From contig NZ_CSTE01000003.1 of NCBI RefSeq assembly GCF_001368915.1, forward strand, positions 1 to 64,000: DNA of 64,000 bases, read 5' to 3'. Positions 42,408 through 52,292 of this stretch are shown piece after piece. The notes under the pieces are model-generated. The model made no database searches, was not told where the DNA came from, and worked only from the letters and a program-made list of their open reading frames with translations. The first letter of the stretch is position 1. Every line of letters begins with the position of its first letter. The position numbers were made by a program, and so were the translations under genes. The DNA is from Haloferax massiliensis. GTDB taxonomy: Archaea; Halobacteriota; Halobacteria; Halobacteriales; Haloferacaceae.

Positions 42408-43835
42408 GTGACAGATTGGTTGCCCGGCCGAGGGCTACGCGCCCCCGAACTCTCGCCGCAGACGGTGACGCTCGCGGTCGCCGCCGCCTTGCTCCTCGCA
42501 GTCGTCGGGCTCCACCCAGTCTCCGTCCTTCCGGTCCGGTCGCAGTACGCGCTCTCGGTTTTCGTCGTCGCGCTCCTGCTTTGGTTGACGAAACCGGTTC
42601 CGTACGTGATTTCGAGTCTGGCCTGCGTCTCCCTGTTGTACGCCCTCGGCGTCGTGGACTCCTTCGAGGCCGCGGTGAGCGGCTTCACCTCCTCGCTCGT
42701 GTACTTCCTCCTCGTGCTGTTACTCCTCGGCAACGCGGTCCGGTCGGTGGGGTTGGATACCCGGTTAGCGAGCCGACTGCTGTCCCCGGACAGCACCCCT
42801 CGCGGGGCGTTTCGTTCCATCGCGCGAAACGTCCTCGTGCTGGCGCTGTTCATGCCGTCCGCGATGGCCCGTGCGGTCGCGTTCATCCCCATCGTCGAGG
42901 AGGTGACCGAGGAGTTCGACCTCCCGGCGCGAAGCGGGTTCGAACGGGCGACGTTCCTCCTCTTGGGTCACATCAATCCCATCGCGTCGATGGCGCTCAT
43001 GACCGGCGGCGGGATGGCGCTGGTCACCTCGGGCATCCTCGCGACGAGCGTCCGACCGCTCTCGTGGGTCGAGTGGGCCGTCTTGATGATTCCGCCGACA
43101 GTGGTTCTCTACGCGCTCGCCGCCGCGGCCGCCGGTCTCTTCCACGCCGTCGATGCCGACTCGACTGTCGACCCCGGCGAGCCGGGGATTGCGGACGCGC
43201 CCCCCGACGGCGAGTTGACCCGCGAACAGGGACTCGTCGCGGCGGTGATGGCCGGTACCGTCCTCGCGTGGGTCGTCGGTTCGTTCGTCGGACTCCCCGA
43301 GATTCTCCCGGCGGTCGTCGCCGTCACAGTCCTCGCGCTTCCGGGAGTCGACGTTATCGACGCCGACGACGTCAAGCAACTCAGTTGGGGCGTCCTCTTT
43401 CTCATCGGCGCGACGCTGTCGATTCTGGACGCCCTGGAAGCGACCCAAACCATCGCGCTCGTCGTCGACCTCCTCGCGCGGTTCGTCCCGTTCGAGGCGT
43501 TCAGCCACTGGCAACTCGTCGGGCTGCTTCTCGGGTTCGCGGTCGTCGTTCGCGTGCTGTTTTCGACCGGGTCGGCCGCCATCGTGGTGATTCTCCCCAT
43601 CGTGCTGCGATTCGCGGAGACGTTCGGCGTGACGCAACTCTATCTCGGACTCGCGGTCCTCCTCGTGGTGGGGTCGACCACGATTCTCCCGTTCAACACG
43701 ACCGCCGTCCTCGTCTCGCTAGACCGCGGACCGCTGACGAACCGGGACGTGACGCTGTTCGGGTTCGTGACGATGGGCCTGTCGCTCGTCGTCGTGACCC
43801 TCTCGTGGCTCTTCTACTGGCCGCTCGTCGCCTGA
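42408..43835 (+). CDS. SLC13/DASS-type anion transporter
   Basis: A 475-residue membrane protein with about 12 helices, alternating hairpins and the family motifs around INPIASMALMTGGGMALVTSG and GSTTILPFNTTAVLVS, which resemble the Ser-Asn-Thr signatures of DASS carriers for di- and tricarboxylates, sulfate or sulfonates. No ATG is available: GTG at 42408 (VTDWLPG) is the best start, TTG at 42381 the alternative. It stands alone, divergent from parA. Confidence 0.72.
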   Translation: MTDWLPGRGLRAPELSPQTVTLAVAAALLLAVVGLHPVSVLPVRSQYALSVFVVALLLWLTKPVPYVISSLACVSLLYALGVVDSFEAAVSGFTSSLVYFLLVLLLLGNAVRSVGLDTRLASRLLSPDSTPRGAFRSIARNVLVLALFMPSAMARAVAFIPIVEEVTEEFDLPARSGFERATFLLLGHINPIASMALMTGGGMALVTSGILATSVRPLSWVEWAVLMIPPTVVLYALAAAAAGLFHAVDADSTVDPGEPGIADAPPDGELTREQGLVAAVMAGTVLAWVVGSFVGLPEILPAVVAVTVLALPGVDVIDADDVKQLSWGVLFLIGATLSILDALEATQTIALVVDLLARFVPFEAFSHWQLVGLLLGFAVVVRVLFSTGSAAIVVILPIVLRFAETFGVTQLYLGLAVLLVVGSTTILPFNTTAVLVSLDRGPLTNRDVTLFGFVTMGLSLVVVTLSWLFYWPLVA

Positions 43836-43980
43836 AACGTTGACGAGGGCGTCGCGAACTCGGGCCGGTATCCTCGCCCGTTGCGGTAACCACCGGTCTA
43901 TTTGTAGGTGAACGGTATCTGCCCGGTACGGGTGAGTTCGCATCTTACGTGTTGAGTTTACGACGGCTCCGACCGGCGTC

Positions 43981-44634
43981 ATGTCGAAGATAGATCGCCG
44001 CCTGCGAGACGCACGGAGCATCGAGTTGGACAACGCGTTTTACGTCGAGGACGGGACGTGGATCGAGTCGCTCACCATCGCCTCGAACGGCCCCTTCGAC
44101 GTGGAGTCCCTCCTCGCCGACATCTCGGGCGTGACCGTCTTCTACGACGAGGAGATTCCGACCGCCTCGACCGACGTGCAGATACGTCGAGTGACGATTC
44201 TCGCCAACGAGTCGTACCCGTTCATCCTCGGACTGGTTCTCAGACAGGAGACGATTCCGAACCGCATCGTCCTCCAAGACGGCGTCTTCGAGGTCGTCGC
44301 CACCGCCCAGGACTGGGACCACTTCAGGGAACTCGCCGACGAGATTCAGGAGACGCTCGGGGAGTTCGAACTCCGCTCCGTCACGCAGGACGAAGCCCCG
44401 GGTGAACCGCTCGACAGCGGCCGATTAAAGGAGGTGTTAATCTCCAAGCTGACCGACGACCAACTCGCGGTTCTGGAGACGGCATTCAACCACGGCTACT
44501 TCCACATTCCGCGGGAGATCTCTGAGACCGAACTCGCCGAGGAACTGGGTATCGCGCAGTCCACGCTGAGCGAACGACTCCGGACCGCGGAGCGAAATCT
44601 GCTCGAACTCATCTACGGTCCGCGACAGGAGTAG
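43981..44634 (+). CDS. Bat-like HTH_10 transcriptional regulator
   Basis: A 217-residue regulator: LTDDQLAVLETAFNHGYFHIPREI and LAEELGIAQSTLSERLRTAER form the HTH_10 domain at the C-terminus. The N-terminal half (ARSIELDNAFYVEDGTW; LIL-like ILANESYPFILGLVLRQE) is the Bat-associated sensing region. It is located directly upstream of the oligopeptide ABC operon in the same direction, so it probably controls that importer. This is the third Bat-like regulator in the window, each beside a different catabolic or respiratory set. Confidence 0.82.
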   Translation: MSKIDRRLRDARSIELDNAFYVEDGTWIESLTIASNGPFDVESLLADISGVTVFYDEEIPTASTDVQIRRVTILANESYPFILGLVLRQETIPNRIVLQDGVFEVVATAQDWDHFRELADEIQETLGEFELRSVTQDEAPGEPLDSGRLKEVLISKLTDDQLAVLETAFNHGYFHIPREISETELAEELGIAQSTLSERLRTAERNLLELIYGPRQE

Positions 44635-44676
44635 CTCACTGCTTGTTGGAGAATATTGCCGCATCCCGCCGACCGA

Positions 44677-44737
44677 GTATATAAAGAACGATAGATATCG
44701 GGCCGTATCGGGAACAGCACCATGGAAGATACTCCAT
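44677..44737 (+). promoter_or_regulatory. Promoter and leader of the oligopeptide transporter operon
   Basis: gtatataaag at 44677-44686 is a strong TATA-like box. The leader holds an inverted repeat ATGGA-agatac-TCCAT (44722-44737), which is also a five-codon frame (MEDTP, stop). The 65-nt gap from the box makes a short leader likely. Confidence 0.55.
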
Positions 44738-44751
44738 AACAAGCGGTCGCA

Positions 44752-46683
44752 ATGTCGGAGAAAAATCGTGATAGTTCGGGTGTCGAACGTGGAACTGGCC
44801 TTACGCGACGCGACTACGTGGCGGCGACTGCGACCGCCCTCGGCGTGACCGGACTCGCCGGGTGTACCGGTGGCGGCGACGGAAGCGGCGGGAGCGACGG
44901 CGGGTCGAGTCTCACCCCCGAGGTCCCGTCCGGAACCCCGGAGACGGTCGAGACGAAGTACTGGCGCGAGTGGGAGACCATCGACGCCGACGAACCGCCG
45001 CTCGACTACAGCGCGACCGCCGGCGCGGTGTTGGACCCCGTCCCGGTCGAATTTTCGAGCGAGGACGACCCGTGGATGCGGGAACACGCGCTCATGGTCC
45101 AGCGCGGGCTTGACGCCCTCGGCGTCGGGACGCAACTCAACGACCGACCGCTGAACCAACTGTACGCCCAGAGTTGGGACACGAAGGGGCTCGAAGCGAT
45201 CATCTCGATGAGCACCCACGGTCCGGACCCGCAACGCGGGCTGGACCCGAACCCGCTTTTGATGCGGCGGAGCGAGACGAGCCTCTCGAACTACGACAAC
45301 TACTACCACCCCGACCTGCAGGAGGTGCTGACGGAACAGAGTCAGACGACCGACCGCACCGAGCGCGAGGAGCTCGTCGCCGAGGCGCAGCGCATCTTCA
45401 GCGAGGACGTGGGCGCGCTCATCACGCTGTTCCCCGATATCATCACCGCGGTCAACACGGAGCGCTGGAGCGGCTACGTCCAGACGCCGGGCAACGGGCC
45501 GACGAAGGACTCGTTCGTCTGGTCGGAGGTGAACCTGCAACCCCAGACCGACGACCGGACCTACATCAAGGGCGTGACCACCTCGATGAACTCGCTGAAC
45601 CTCCCGTGGGCCGCCGGCGGCGCGGAGGCGAAGCGGCTGACGTTCATCTACGACGGCCTCTTCGACGCCACGCCGGACCTCGAAGTCGTCCCCGCGCTGG
45701 CGACCGGCGGCGGGTTCGTCGACGACACCACCGTCGAACTCACTCTTCGCGAGGGCGTCGAGTGGCACGACGGCGAGCCGTTCACCGCGGAGGACGTGAA
45801 GTTCACCGTCGAACTGTACAAGGAACACTCCTCGACCAGTCAGACGCCGTTCTACGAACCGGTCGAGTCGGTCGAGGTGCTCGGCGACCACGAGGTTCGG
45901 TTCAATCTGAAGGGCCCCGACGCGGCGTTCATGACCCAGCGCGTCGTTCGCAGCGTCATCATCCCCAAGCACAAGTGGGAGGACGTGGAGAACCCGTCCC
46001 AGCACAACCCCGAGTCGCCCGTTGGCACGGGGCCGTTCACGTACGAGAACTGGGAGCAGGGAACCCGCTTCGAGGTCTCGAAAAACGAGGGCCACTGGAT
46101 GTTCGACGACGACTGGCGGGCAGACGTGCTCGGCGACCAGGCCACGACCGGCGAGGGCGTCGACCGCGTCATCTGGATAAACGTCGGCAACATCGACTCC
46201 ATGATCGGCTCGCTGCAGGGCGGCGAAATCGACGCCATCGGCACGACGCTCTCGAACTCGCAGGCCGACCGCGCCGCGAGCACCGGCGGCGTCGAAAAGA
46301 TGACCTCGGGCAACTTCGCGCCGCTCGACACGAAGCTGATGTTCTCCTGTCCGCTCGTCCGCGACAAGGAGTTCCGCGTCGCCCTCGCCAAGTCGGTCGA
46401 CACCGAGGGCTTCGCCGCCGACGTGCTGCAGGACCGCGCGACCGTTCCGAGCGGGGAGAACCCGATTTCGGACCTCACGCCGTGGCACACGTCGGACACG
46501 ACCCACTACGAGTTCGACATCGACGGGGCGAAATCGCTCCTCGAACAGGCCGGCTACACGCGGGACGGCGACGGCAACCTCCGGTTCCCCAACGGGGACG
46601 CGTGGGCCGCCTTCGTCGAGCGCATCCAGCCCGGGAACATGCACAAGCGCCGCGACGAACTCGGACAGGCGGACTTCTCGTGA
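44752..46683 (+). CDS. Oligopeptide/dipeptide-type solute-binding lipoprotein, probably circularly permuted
   Basis: A 643-residue SBP_bac_5-type protein with Tat signal (TRRDYVAATATA) and lipobox AGC. The order of segments is unusual: residues about 80-270 read as the C-terminal lobe of the family (ALMVQRGLDALGVGTQL ... AEAQRIFSEDVGALITLFPD), and residues about 285-643 as the N-terminal part (IYDGLFDATPDLEVVPALA; VEWHDGEPFTAEDVKFTVEL; GTGPFTYENWEQG), stopping where the C-lobe usually starts. It starts an operon with two permeases and a fused ATPase. The ligand may be peptides, sugars or another solute; the family is broad. Confidence 0.82.
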   Translation: MSEKNRDSSGVERGTGLTRRDYVAATATALGVTGLAGCTGGGDGSGGSDGGSSLTPEVPSGTPETVETKYWREWETIDADEPPLDYSATAGAVLDPVPVEFSSEDDPWMREHALMVQRGLDALGVGTQLNDRPLNQLYAQSWDTKGLEAIISMSTHGPDPQRGLDPNPLLMRRSETSLSNYDNYYHPDLQEVLTEQSQTTDRTEREELVAEAQRIFSEDVGALITLFPDIITAVNTERWSGYVQTPGNGPTKDSFVWSEVNLQPQTDDRTYIKGVTTSMNSLNLPWAAGGAEAKRLTFIYDGLFDATPDLEVVPALATGGGFVDDTTVELTLREGVEWHDGEPFTAEDVKFTVELYKEHSSTSQTPFYEPVESVEVLGDHEVRFNLKGPDAAFMTQRVVRSVIIPKHKWEDVENPSQHNPESPVGTGPFTYENWEQGTRFEVSKNEGHWMFDDDWRADVLGDQATTGEGVDRVIWINVGNIDSMIGSLQGGEIDAIGTTLSNSQADRAASTGGVEKMTSGNFAPLDTKLMFSCPLVRDKEFRVALAKSVDTEGFAADVLQDRATVPSGENPISDLTPWHTSDTTHYEFDIDGAKSLLEQAGYTRDGDGNLRFPNGDAWAAFVERIQPGNMHKRRDELGQADFS

Positions 46684-46734
46684 GGTGACACGCATGTCGA
46701 ACACTATCCACTCGTGGCGTTGGGTGGTCCGGCC

Positions 46735-47730
46735 ATGAGCGAGTTCCAGCGGTTTCTCGCAAAGCGGCTCGCCATCTCCATCGTGCTCACCCTCGTGGCC
46801 GTCTCGGTCATCTTCGTCGTCCTGCGGCTGCTTCCGGGGAGTCCGTTCGAATCTCTCGTCACCGCGGGCAACCTGAGCCAGCAACAAATCACCGAGATTC
46901 GAGCGATGTACGGCCTCGACCAGCCGATGTGGCGGCAGTACCTCAGCTACCTCCAGAGCATCCTGCTGTTCCAGTTCGGCTACTCCATCCTGCGGAGCCA
47001 GCCCGTCTGGGGGGTACTGGCCCCGCGGCTCGTCAACACGCTCATCCTGCTCGTCCCCGCGTTAGTGACGACGGCGGTCCTGAGCTCCCTGCTCGGGATG
47101 TACGTCGGTTGGAACCGCGGGAGTAAACTGGAGAAGCTCAGCATCATCGCCACGACGTTCCTCCGGTCGACGCCGGTGTTCATCACGGGCATCCTGTTCG
47201 TCATCGTCTTCGCGTACAACCTCGAACTGGTGCCCGCCTTCGGGATGCGCTCTATCAGCGCCTCGCCGGAGGGCTACGTCGAGACGTTCGCCTCGCTCGA
47301 CTTCCTGCACCACTACGTCCTGCCGTTTACCGTGTCGGTGCTGTACTACAGCGGCGACTTCCTGCTTTTGGCGCGCAACGGCGTCGTCGAAAAGCGGGGC
47401 TCTGAGTTCCTCAAGCTCCACCGCGCCAAGGGGCTCTCCGAGATGCAACAGCTCTCGCGGGCGGGTCGGAACTCCATGCTTCCGATTCTGACCTACTTCG
47501 CGCTCCGCCTCGGGATGATATTCCAGGGGCTCATCCTGCTCGAAGTCGTCTTCGGCTGGCCCGGCATCGGCCGCGAACTCGTGCTCGCCATCCAACAGCA
47601 GGACTACCCGCTGGTGCAGGCCGCCGTCTTCATCATGGCGCTCGCGGTCATCGTGGCGAACCTCGTCGCCGACGTGCTGTACGCCTACTTCGACCCGACC
47701 GTCTCGACCAGCGGAGGTGGTGCCGCGTGA
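46735..47730 (+). CDS. Dpp/Opp-type ABC permease, first subunit
   Basis: A 331-residue permease with six helices: an N-terminal LAISIVLTLVAVSVIFVVLR helix, the DppB marker LLPGSPFE, and the cytoplasmic loop region FLKLHRAKGLSEMQQLSRAG with the EAA-like Gly. It pairs with the next gene. Start MSEFQRF at 46735 (seven codons downstream of the longest frame). The gap of 51 bp to the binding-protein gene is small enough for one transcript. Confidence 0.87.
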   Translation: MSEFQRFLAKRLAISIVLTLVAVSVIFVVLRLLPGSPFESLVTAGNLSQQQITEIRAMYGLDQPMWRQYLSYLQSILLFQFGYSILRSQPVWGVLAPRLVNTLILLVPALVTTAVLSSLLGMYVGWNRGSKLEKLSIIATTFLRSTPVFITGILFVIVFAYNLELVPAFGMRSISASPEGYVETFASLDFLHHYVLPFTVSVLYYSGDFLLLARNGVVEKRGSEFLKLHRAKGLSEMQQLSRAGRNSMLPILTYFALRLGMIFQGLILLEVVFGWPGIGRELVLAIQQQDYPLVQAAVFIMALAVIVANLVADVLYAYFDPTVSTSGGGAA

Positions 47731-48647
47731 GCACCGAGACGAAGCCCGAAGCCGAACTGAAAAAGCGCGTCGAGGGGGTCGCGGAGACGCTCCGCGACCA
47801 GTTCACGTTCCTGCGCCGCGACCGCCTCGCGTTCGCCGGCGTCCTCATCGTCGCGGCGTTCGTCTTCCTCGGTCTCCTCGGCCCCGCGCTCGCCCCGCAC
47901 GACCCCATCGAGCACACCGTCCGCGACGACGCCGGCTCGATGCTGCGGCTGTCCGAACCGACCGGCGCGGCTCCGTTCGGGACGACCGCCTACGGCAAAG
48001 ACGTACTGAGCCAGTTCCTCGCCGGCGCGCAACCGACGTTCATCGTCGGACTGTTCGGCGGCATCGGGACCGGTGCGCTCGGCTTTCTCGTGGGACTCGT
48101 CAGCGGGTACTACGGCGGCTGGGTCGACGAGGTTCTCATGCGTATCACGGACCTCACGTTCTCGCTGCCGTTCACGCCGATGGCGCTGTTACTCCTGACG
48201 TTCGTGACGCCGAGCGTCTGGCTCATGACGGGTATCATCGTCGCGTTCCTCTGGAAGATGCCCGCCCGCGTCGTCCGCTCCGAGGTCCTCTCCGTCAGAG
48301 AGCGCACCTTCGTGAAGTCGGCGCGCGCCAGCGGCGCGAGCGACCTGCGGACGATGCTCTACCACGTCGCGCCGAACGTGCTTCCCATCGGATTTCTCTA
48401 CACGGCCTACGGCATCGCGTGGGCCATCGCCGCGCAGGCCAGCCTGGCGTTCCTCGGCTTCGGCGACCCGACCGTCACGAGTTGGGGCCGGATGCTCCGA
48501 CAGGTGTTCGAATCGGGCAACATGCGCGTCGCCTGGTGGTGGGTGCTCCCGCCCGCACTCGGCATCGCGGCCATCACCACCTCGGTGTTCCTCATCGGCC
48601 GCGCCTACGAAGAAGTCATCAACCCGGAAATTCAGACCGAACAATGA
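47727..48647 (+). CDS. Dpp/Opp-type ABC permease, second subunit
   Basis: A 306-residue permease of the DppC type: an N-terminal soluble stretch, FAGVLIVAAFVFLGLLGPAL as first helix, the ALAPHDPIEH marker, and RVVRSEVLSVRERTFVKSAR with the EAA-like loop before the last helices. The GTG start at 47727 overlaps the previous stop by 4 nt (GTGA), and its own stop overlaps the ATPase start (ATGA), a fully coupled operon. Confidence 0.87.
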   Translation: MSTETKPEAELKKRVEGVAETLRDQFTFLRRDRLAFAGVLIVAAFVFLGLLGPALAPHDPIEHTVRDDAGSMLRLSEPTGAAPFGTTAYGKDVLSQFLAGAQPTFIVGLFGGIGTGALGFLVGLVSGYYGGWVDEVLMRITDLTFSLPFTPMALLLLTFVTPSVWLMTGIIVAFLWKMPARVVRSEVLSVRERTFVKSARASGASDLRTMLYHVAPNVLPIGFLYTAYGIAWAIAAQASLAFLGFGDPTVTSWGRMLRQVFESGNMRVAWWWVLPPALGIAAITTSVFLIGRAYEEVINPEIQTEQ

Positions 48648-50758
48648 GCCTCCTCGACATCACGGACCTCACGGTCACGTACTCGACCGACAGCGGAACC
48701 GTCCACGCCGTCAACGACGTGTCGTTCAGCATCGACGAGGGCGTCAACTACGGCCTCGCCGGCGAGTCCGGCTCGGGGAAATCGACGCTGGCCGAGGCGG
48801 TTCTCGGCCTCCTCCCGAGCAACGGCTCCGTCGAATCCGGCAGCATCGAATTCCAGGGCCGCGACCTGACCGGCCTCAGCGAGCGCGAGCGCCGCGACGT
48901 GCTCTGGGAGGACATCGCCTACATCCCCCAGAGCGCGATGGACTCGCTCGACCCGGTGATGTCCACCGGCGCGCAGATTCGACAGGCGATTCAGACCCAT
49001 CGGAACGTCACCGACGACAAGGCGCGTTCGCGGGTCAGAGAACTGTTCGAAATCGTCGGGCTCGACCCCGACCGCATCGACGACTATCCCCACGAGTTCT
49101 CCGGCGGGATGCGCCAGCGCGTGACTATCGCCATGGCGCTCGCGCTCGAACCGGACCTCATCATCGCCGACGAGCCGACCACGGGTCTCGACGTCATCGT
49201 CCAAGACAAGATTATCGACAAGATTCTGGAGATACAGGACCGGATGGACAGTTCGCTGCTTCTCATCACCCACGAAATCGGCGTCATCGCCGAGACGTGC
49301 GACGAGCTGTCTATCCTCTACGGCGGGAAGGCGATGGAGCAGGGGAGCGTCGACAACGTCCTCGTCAACCCCACGAATCCGTACACGATGGGGCTGAAGA
49401 ACTCCTTCCCCGAGATTGAGGAGGGCGACCAAGACCCCGTCTCGATTCCGGGGTCGCCGCCGAACCTGAGCGAGTCACCCAGCGCGTGCGTCTTCAAGGA
49501 CAGGTGTCCGTTCGCGACCGAGGAATGCGAGGCGTCCCATCCGGACCTCGTCGACCTGCCGAACCGCAACCACCGCTCGGCGTGCCACCACGTCACCAAA
49601 GCCGCCCAGATGCGGCGCGACGCCACCGACCCGGAGACGTGGGGCATCCCCGACAGTCACGACGAATCGGACCGCGGCGAAGTGCTCCTCGAAACCGACG
49701 GCCTTGAGAAGTACTACGAGCAGAGCCAGCCGCTCTTGGAGAAACTCAGGGGCAACGACCCGAACTACGTCCGCGCCGTCGACGGCGTCTCCCTGCGGGT
49801 CCGGCGGTCAGAAATCCTCGGCGTCGCCGGCGAGTCCGGCTGTGGGAAGTCGACGCTCGGCGAGACCATCGCGCTTCTCAAACAGCCGACCGGCGGCGAG
49901 TTCGCCTTCGACGGCGAGTCCTACGAGCACTACGCCGACGGGAACATGCGCGAGTTCCGCCGGAAGGTGCAGATAATCTTCCAGGACCCCTTCGACTCGC
50001 TCAACCCGAGACAGACGGTTCGGCAGTTGGTCGGCGAACCGCTCACCATCCACGACTACCGGACCGACGAGCGCGAACGGGCCGTCGTCGAGACGCTGGA
50101 GAAAGTCGGGCTCACGCCCGCGCGGAAGTTCCTCGACCAGTACCCCCACCAGCTCTCGGGGGGCCAACGCCAGCGCGTCGCGGTGGCCAAAGCGCTCGTC
50201 CTCGACCCCGACTTCCTCATCTGCGACGAACCGGCGTCGATGCTCGACGTGTCGCTGAAGGTGAACCTGCTGAACCTCCTTCGAGAACTCGCGGACACGG
50301 AGGACATCGGTATCGTCTACATCTCTCACGACCTCGCCAGTCTGGTGCAGGTGTCGGACCGGCTCGCGATTATGTACCTCGGGCGGGTCATCGAGGAGGG
50401 TGACGTCGAGTCCGTCGCGGCCGAGCCGAAACACCCGTACACCACCTCGCTCCTCGCGGCCGCCCCCGAGAAGGACCCGACGGTCGACCGCGACCGCGTC
50501 CTGCTCGACGGCGAGCCTCCGAACCCGGTCGACCTCCCGCCGGGGTGCGTCTTCGCCCCGCGGTGCCCGAAGGCCGAAGACGAGTGCCGGGAGAGCGAAC
50601 CCGGACTCGACACCGCCCGAAGCGGCGACCACCGCGCCGCGTGCTACTTCCCGGACGGGGAGACCCCCGCCGCGGACGACCCCGCCGACGACCGCTCCGG
50701 CACATACGGGGACCCCGAGTTCTCGTCGCCGGCTAGTGGCGATTCGGCGAGCGACTGA
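48644..50758 (+). CDS. Fused DppD-DppF ABC ATPase
   Basis: A 704-residue protein carrying both ATPase halves of a peptide importer. The first half has Walker A GESGSGKS (about residues 40-47), signature FSGGMRQRV and Walker [13 protein letters not shown]; the second has GESGCGKS near residue 400, LSGGQRQRV and [12 protein letters not shown]. Each is followed by the oligopeptide-ATPase C-terminal Cys segment ([14 protein letters not shown] and [14 protein letters not shown]). In most bacteria these are separate genes. The fusion fixes a one-to-one heterodimer. Confidence 0.88.
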   Translation: MSLLDITDLTVTYSTDSGTVHAVNDVSFSIDEGVNYGLAGESGSGKSTLAEAVLGLLPSNGSVESGSIEFQGRDLTGLSERERRDVLWEDIAYIPQSAMDSLDPVMSTGAQIRQAIQTHRNVTDDKARSRVRELFEIVGLDPDRIDDYPHEFSGGMRQRVTIAMALALEPDLIIADEPTTGLDVIVQDKIIDKILEIQDRMDSSLLLITHEIGVIAETCDELSILYGGKAMEQGSVDNVLVNPTNPYTMGLKNSFPEIEEGDQDPVSIPGSPPNLSESPSACVFKDRCPFATEECEASHPDLVDLPNRNHRSACHHVTKAAQMRRDATDPETWGIPDSHDESDRGEVLLETDGLEKYYEQSQPLLEKLRGNDPNYVRAVDGVSLRVRRSEILGVAGESGCGKSTLGETIALLKQPTGGEFAFDGESYEHYADGNMREFRRKVQIIFQDPFDSLNPRQTVRQLVGEPLTIHDYRTDERERAVVETLEKVGLTPARKFLDQYPHQLSGGQRQRVAVAKALVLDPDFLICDEPASMLDVSLKVNLLNLLRELADTEDIGIVYISHDLASLVQVSDRLAIMYLGRVIEEGDVESVAAEPKHPYTTSLLAAAPEKDPTVDRDRVLLDGEPPNPVDLPPGCVFAPRCPKAEDECRESEPGLDTARSGDHRAACYFPDGETPAADDPADDRSGTYGDPEFSSPASGDSASD

Positions 50759-51152
50759 CGTCCTCCTTCGATTCCGCTCCCGTCGTCTCTTTGGCGACCT
50801 CCCGGTAGCGCCGCGTCTCGATTCGGATTCGAGGTCTGGACCGCTGCAGTAGTATTGTGGAAAATAAAAAATTACATCGGAAACTAGATTGGAAAGTCTC
50901 CAATATATCGGCTAAATTCATCTGTTTTGGCGGTTTAAAGCGACCACAACTGAATGAAAATGCTTCACCATTGGGTATGATTGATATTTCATCCGGAATA
51001 TCTGAATATGTCCGGTAGGAATCAGTTGAAAAGCAAAAAACACCGAGCTATTAGTGTTTATTTGGGGCTTTTCCCTGATTTCCTCCGTATATAGTATTGT
51101 GGTTGTTTTGGTTTTCCATCTCGGTTTGGGTTGCGGCCGTTCGAGGGCTCGC
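50759..51152. other. AT-rich island between convergent genes
   Basis: About 394 bp between the stops of the ATPase and the MDR dehydrogenase, therefore not a promoter of either. From 50855 to 51110 it is far richer in A and T than anything nearby. It is flanked by an 11-bp direct repeat tagtattgtgg at 50850-50860 and 51092-51102. No open frame of note, no terminal inverted repeats. Confidence 0.7.
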
Positions 51153-52193
51153 TTACGCCAACTCCGAGACGTCGAACACCGGCTTGCACGTCCCGCCCTC
51201 GATGAACGTCTCGAAGGCCTCGTCGGCTTCGAGCAGCGAAAACCGGGTGTCGACGAACGTCTCGCAGTCCACGTCGCCGTCGCGAATCAGGCGGAAAGAG
51301 CGCTCGAAGTCCTCGTACATGGAGGCGTACGAACACTGGAGGTCGATTTCGGCCCGGACGAGCGGGGAGTAGGGCATCGTGGTCTCGCCGGTCTGCCCGA
51401 CGAGGACGATTTGACCGCCCTTGCGGACCTCCTCGACGGCCGTCGTGAGCCCCGAGGGGTGGCCGGTCGTGTCGAACACCACGTCGTAGCCGACGCCGCC
51501 GGTGTGGCGCTCGCGTCGCGCCTCGGTGTCGTCGTCGGCGACGTTGACCGTCTCGAACCCGAGTTCCTCGGCGAGCGGGAGCCGATACTCGGCGTCCTGT
51601 CCCACGCCGGAGACGACGACGGTCCCGCCCTGCGCGGCCGCGATTTGGGCCGTGAGGAGGCCGATTGGCCCCGGTCCCTCGACCAGTACGCGGTCGCCCG
51701 CGCCGACCCGCGAGTTCTCGATGACGGCGCGCGCGGCGATGCTCGTCGGCTCCGCGACCGCGGCGTGTCGCTGTTCCACGTCGTCGGGAATCGGGTGCAG
51801 GGCGCGTTCCGGGACGGCGATGAAGCGCTCGTACGCGCCGTCGTGGTCGACGCCGGTGATGACCGCGTCCTGGCAGACGTTCTCCTCGCCGATGCGACAC
51901 TGGTAACACTCGCCGCAGCCCCGAATCGGCCGTTCGACCACGCGGTCGCCGACACCGAACTCAGTCACGCCGCCGCCGACTTCGACCACGCGCCCGGCGT
52001 ACTCGTGGCCGATGACGGTCGGGAGCTCCATCCGCTCGAAGGCGGATTCGAACTCGTAGATACCCGCGTCACTCCCGCAGAGGCCGGCGTAGTCGACCTC
52101 TACGAGCACTTCTCCCGTCCCCGGCTCCGGTTTCTGTCGCTCGACGAACTCCATAGCGCCGGAGCTACGCTCCACTTTGGCAAGTCCTCGCAT
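51153..52193 (-). CDS. Zinc-dependent medium-chain alcohol/sugar-alcohol dehydrogenase
   Basis: A 346-residue MDR enzyme. The catalytic zinc site is in AGLCGSDAG and GHEYAGRVVEVG; the structural zinc cysteines are in CGECYQCRIGEENVC; the NAD(P) fold starts at VLVEGPGPIGLLTAQ. It looks like sorbitol/xylitol or threonine dehydrogenase types, so a polyol or sugar substrate is plausible. It is divergent from the SDR at 52293, and both lie at the edge of the pentose cluster. Start MRGLAKVE at 52193. Confidence 0.85.
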   Translation of the reverse strand: MRGLAKVERSSGAMEFVERQKPEPGTGEVLVEVDYAGLCGSDAGIYEFESAFERMELPTVIGHEYAGRVVEVGGGVTEFGVGDRVVERPIRGCGECYQCRIGEENVCQDAVITGVDHDGAYERFIAVPERALHPIPDDVEQRHAAVAEPTSIAARAVIENSRVGAGDRVLVEGPGPIGLLTAQIAAAQGGTVVVSGVGQDAEYRLPLAEELGFETVNVADDDTEARRERHTGGVGYDVVFDTTGHPSGLTTAVEEVRKGGQIVLVGQTGETTMPYSPLVRAEIDLQCSYASMYEDFERSFRLIRDGDVDCETFVDTRFSLLEADEAFETFIEGGTCKPVFDVSELA

Positions 52194-52292
52194 GAGAGCA
52201 CATGTGGCACGGGTCGGTAAAAACGTATTGCATGCGGCACTCCAGTCGCGCGTTCCGCAACTATCATGTCGGCACCGTGCGGACTGGAACCC

